Shown here: positions 62,148 through 64,000 of the stretch, in pieces
Numbering within the stretch: position 1 is the first letter of the stretch
Layout of the letters: each line of letters starts with the position of its first letter
Assembly (NCBI RefSeq): GCF_026738875.1
Contig: NZ_JAPQFJ010000014.1
Coordinates: forward strand, 1 to 64,000
Length of the DNA stretch: 64,000 nucleotides
Direction of reading: 5' to 3'
From: Clostridium brassicae
GTDB lineage: Bacteria > Bacillota > Clostridia > Clostridiales > Clostridiaceae
The notes under the pieces: generated by a model
The model's input: only the letters and a program-made list of their open reading frames with translations
The model's database searches: none
What the model was told of the DNA's origin: nothing
Translations under genes and position numbers: made by a program

Positions 62148-63035
62148 ATGGATAAATTAAAAATTTTAAATAGAATTAAGGAATTGTATCTTAAGGATAC
62201 AAATATAATAAAGTATTTAAAAATAATGGAAAATAATGACTATAATAGTATTGAGGACATTATGATAAGTTATGATTTGCAAGCGGGAACATATAGTGAT
62301 TACTATAAAAAAAATCCAATATTAAAAAATAAATATTGTAATTATCTTGCTGATATAATTAATAAACTAGAAGAAGTTAATTCATTATTAGAAGTAGGTA
62401 TTGGGGAAGCAACTACTTTAGGGCCTTTAATGCTAGCTTTAAATAAAAGACCTAAAAATTGCTATGGATTTGATGTATCTTGGTCAAGAATAAAATATGC
62501 TAAGAGGTTTCTAAATGAATTAAACTTAAATGAAGTTGAGTTATTTACAGGAGATTTATTTTGTGCTCCATTTAAAGATAATTCTATAGATATAGTATAT
62601 ACTTCTCACTCAGTAGAGCCTAATGGAGGAAAAGAGAGAGAAGCTTTGGAAGAATTATATCGTATAACAAATAAATATCTAATTTTATTAGAACCGGATT
62701 ACGAATTAGCAGATGAGAAGTCACAGAAGAGAATGATTGAACATGGATATGTAACTAAACTATACTCCACAGCTATAGAGCTTGGTTATAAAGTAATTGA
62801 ACATAGATTATTTGATATTTGTGCAAATCAACTAAATCCTACGGGATTAATAATAATTGAAAAAGAATCTAAACAACAGGTTGAAAATCCTATATGTTGT
62901 CCTATTACAAAAACAAATATGATTAGAAAAAATAATGCTTATTATTCACCTGAAAGTCTTCTTGCTTATCCAATAATAGACGATATACCATGTTTATTAT
63001 CTCAAAATGCAATTATTGCAACAAAATTCTTATAA
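62148..63035 (+). CDS. SAM-dependent methyltransferase with Trm112-like C-terminus
   Basis: Protein of 295 residues from the ATG at 62148 after AAGGAGATG. The core has 'SLLEVGIGEATTLGPLMLAL', 'GFDVSWSRIKYAKRFLNEL' and 'VELFTGDLFCAPFKDNSIDIVYTSHSVEPNGG'. The last 50 residues ('ICCPITKTNMI...LLAYPIIDDIPCLLSQNAI') follow the Trm112/UPF0434 pattern but lack its zinc-binding Cys pairs. The 'SVEPNGG' stretch is like several glycan-cluster methyltransferases. It could O- or N-methylate the flagellin glycan. Confidence 0.78.
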   Translation: MDKLKILNRIKELYLKDTNIIKYLKIMENNDYNSIEDIMISYDLQAGTYSDYYKKNPILKNKYCNYLADIINKLEEVNSLLEVGIGEATTLGPLMLALNKRPKNCYGFDVSWSRIKYAKRFLNELNLNEVELFTGDLFCAPFKDNSIDIVYTSHSVEPNGGKEREALEELYRITNKYLILLEPDYELADEKSQKRMIEHGYVTKLYSTAIELGYKVIEHRLFDICANQLNPTGLIIIEKESKQQVENPICCPITKTNMIRKNNAYYSPESLLAYPIIDDIPCLLSQNAIIATKFL

Positions 63036-63116
63036 TAATATCACTGGTGTGTTTTTTCAAAACTCATCTAATGGACGCCTAAAGATTGAAAAACATATAA
63101 AAGGTGGAGAAATAAT

Positions 63117-63644
63117 TTGAAAAAACTTTCAAACAAACAAAAAATGATTTTTGTACTTTCTTTAATTTTCTTTTGTACTTCTATAGCTGTTAAAATTAAA
63201 AATTTTAATAATAATATTCAAGCTATAAAAAAGAAAGATAGCATAGAAGAAAAAGGTAAACAAAATTTAAAAAACTCTTCATTAAATATTACACCAAAAA
63301 AATTAAAAAATCAGTTTGTATTAGATAATAATAAAGAAGTGCAAAATGGCATAGATATCAAGAATAGAGTATCAGAGCTTTTGGGTACTTTAGATAAAGC
63401 TATAAATTATTTAAAAAATAATATAGATAATAAAAATAAAAAAGAAGAAATTATAATTTTAATAGATGATTGTATAAATGCTTTAAATAGTATAGAAAAT
63501 GCTTTAGTGAAGGTTAAAACTAAAGATGATACTATTAATGCAAAGAAAGATATTAAAAAATTAAAAGAGGATTTTAAGGAACTTAAAAAAGTTTTTAAAG
63601 AGGGTAACTTAAAGAAATGTAAGGAGATTTTAGATAAAAGCTAA
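63117..63644 (+). CDS. Small membrane-anchored coiled-coil protein
   Basis: I do not recognise this 175-residue protein. It starts at a TTG after AAGGTGGAG. Residues 8-24 are a single hydrophobic segment ('KMIFVLSLIFFCTSIAV') that can be a membrane anchor or signal. The rest is Lys/Asn-rich and helical, with a repeated 'LDKAINYLKNN' and 'KKLKEDFKELKKVFKEGN' pattern of coiled-coil type. No Cys pairs. Function unknown; it lies between the glycosylation island and a chemoreceptor gene. Confidence 0.6.
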   Translation: MKKLSNKQKMIFVLSLIFFCTSIAVKIKNFNNNIQAIKKKDSIEEKGKQNLKNSSLNITPKKLKNQFVLDNNKEVQNGIDIKNRVSELLGTLDKAINYLKNNIDNKNKKEEIIILIDDCINALNSIENALVKVKTKDDTINAKKDIKKLKEDFKELKKVFKEGNLKKCKEILDKS

Positions 63645-63672
63645 TAAGAGATTCAATCCCCTAATATTTGGA

Positions 63673-63699
63673 TTAAGTTTTAAAGAAAATTTGCGATAA
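63673..63699 (+). promoter_or_regulatory. Sigma-28 (SigD) promoter of the last chemoreceptor
   Basis: TAAG at 63673-63676, CGATAA at 63694-63699, 17 bases between; the receptor ATG is 84 bases downstream. Confidence 0.7.
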
Positions 63700-63782
63700 G
63701 TATAGGAAGAGAAACTATTATTTCACAAACAAAGTAAAGTAATGTTTAAAGTTTAGTAATTTTTAGGGGAGTTGGATAAGTA

Positions 63783-64000
63783 ATGAGCGTAAACGAAGAT
63801 TTTAAGACAAATGAGGAAATATTGGCTGCATTTAAGCTTGTATTACCTTACATTAACAAAATTATACATGATGACATGGTAGTGGGATTAACAGACTTAG
63901 AAAAGTATATTGGATACCATAGAGCAAATGATTTTGAATTGGATTTACCAGAAGGAAAACCAATTGAGGGAATTGACACTATTAAAGAGTGTATTAAATA
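63783..64000 (+). CDS. Start of a soluble methyl-accepting chemotaxis protein (partial)
   Basis: The reading frame starts at ATG 63783 after GGGGAG and runs off the window end after 72 residues. The visible part ('AAFKLVLPYINKIIHDDMVVGLTDLEKYIGYHRANDFEL') lacks a membrane segment and looks like the N-terminal sensing domain of soluble clostridial chemoreceptors. The HAMP and signalling hairpin are beyond the edge, so the call is by appearance and by its SigD promoter. Confidence 0.6.
   Translation, partial: MSVNEDFKTNEEILAAFKLVLPYINKIIHDDMVVGLTDLEKYIGYHRANDFELDLPEGKPIEGIDTIKECIK

Overview
The window is very AT-rich DNA from a motile, spore-forming-type Firmicute, most likely Clostridium sensu stricto. 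The evidence is the GGAGG-type ribosome binding sites, frequent GTG/TTG starts, the cheW-cheD-cheB-cheR-cheA-cheC-cheY-cheW-fliM-fliY order, a FliW/CsrA pair, and a flagellin followed by a large glycosylation island. I do not assign a species.

Layout. (1) 1-3139: a structured, relatively GC-rich stretch of unknown identity, then four housekeeping or regulatory genes: a DUF1292 protein with a Cys/His-rich N-terminus, a HAD phosphatase, a class IV aminotransferase and a LicT-type antiterminator. (2) 3163-13946: a chemotaxis and flagellar-switch operon (FapA-like DUF342 protein, CheW, CheD, CheB, CheR, CheA, CheC, CheY, CheW, FliM, FliY). A SigD-type promoter precedes it and a strong bidirectional terminator follows it. 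(3) 14101-25236: late flagellar genes (FlgM, FlgN, FlgK, FlgL, FliW, CsrA, FlaG, a small protein, FliS, FliD, a FliT-like protein, flagellin). Two families of palindromic intergenic repeats interrupt this block. (4) 25313-62147 and beyond: a flagellar glycosylation island. It holds a 1540-residue glycosyltransferase/TPR/methyltransferase protein, two DUF115 (Maf) flagellin glycosyltransferases, a PseB-type dehydratase, a dTDP-4-amino-4,6-dideoxygalactose (Fuc4N) pathway with a putative N-formyltransferase and a WecF-like transferase, radical SAM and methyltransferase genes, a decayed zone with an IS4-family remnant, a WecB/GT4/GT2 operon, and a nonulosonic-acid (SpsE/F/G or PseI/G type) operon. 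(5) 62148-64000: a methyltransferase, a small membrane-anchored protein and the start of a soluble chemoreceptor.

How the genes work together. Ten sites match TAAR-N16/17-CGATA(A/T), nine of them with exactly 17 bases between TAAR and CGATAA. They lie upstream of the chemotaxis operon, flgM, fliS, flagellin, the 1540-residue transferase, both maf genes, pseB, wecB and the last chemoreceptor. Motility, chemotaxis and flagellin glycosylation therefore look like one sigma-28 regulon, with FlgM as its brake. The flagellin leader shows two candidate CsrA sites, one in a hairpin loop and one on the Shine-Dalgarno. That fits the FliW-CsrA-flagellin switch encoded 5 kb upstream.

The most unusual content is a recurring Rossmann-like domain of about 90 residues (F/YGAxxxG ... 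DNDxxKWG ... ISPxxL ... SMYYKEIxxQLE). It occurs six times in 16 kb: at the N-terminus of two glycosyltransferases, the C-terminus of an asparagine-synthetase-like protein, alone, and in two decayed copies, one formerly fused to a radical SAM enzyme and one next to the IS4 remnant. Other points of note are a roughly 99-nt repeated element with three conserved hairpins, and a formyltransferase sitting where an acetyltransferase would be expected in a Fuc4N pathway.
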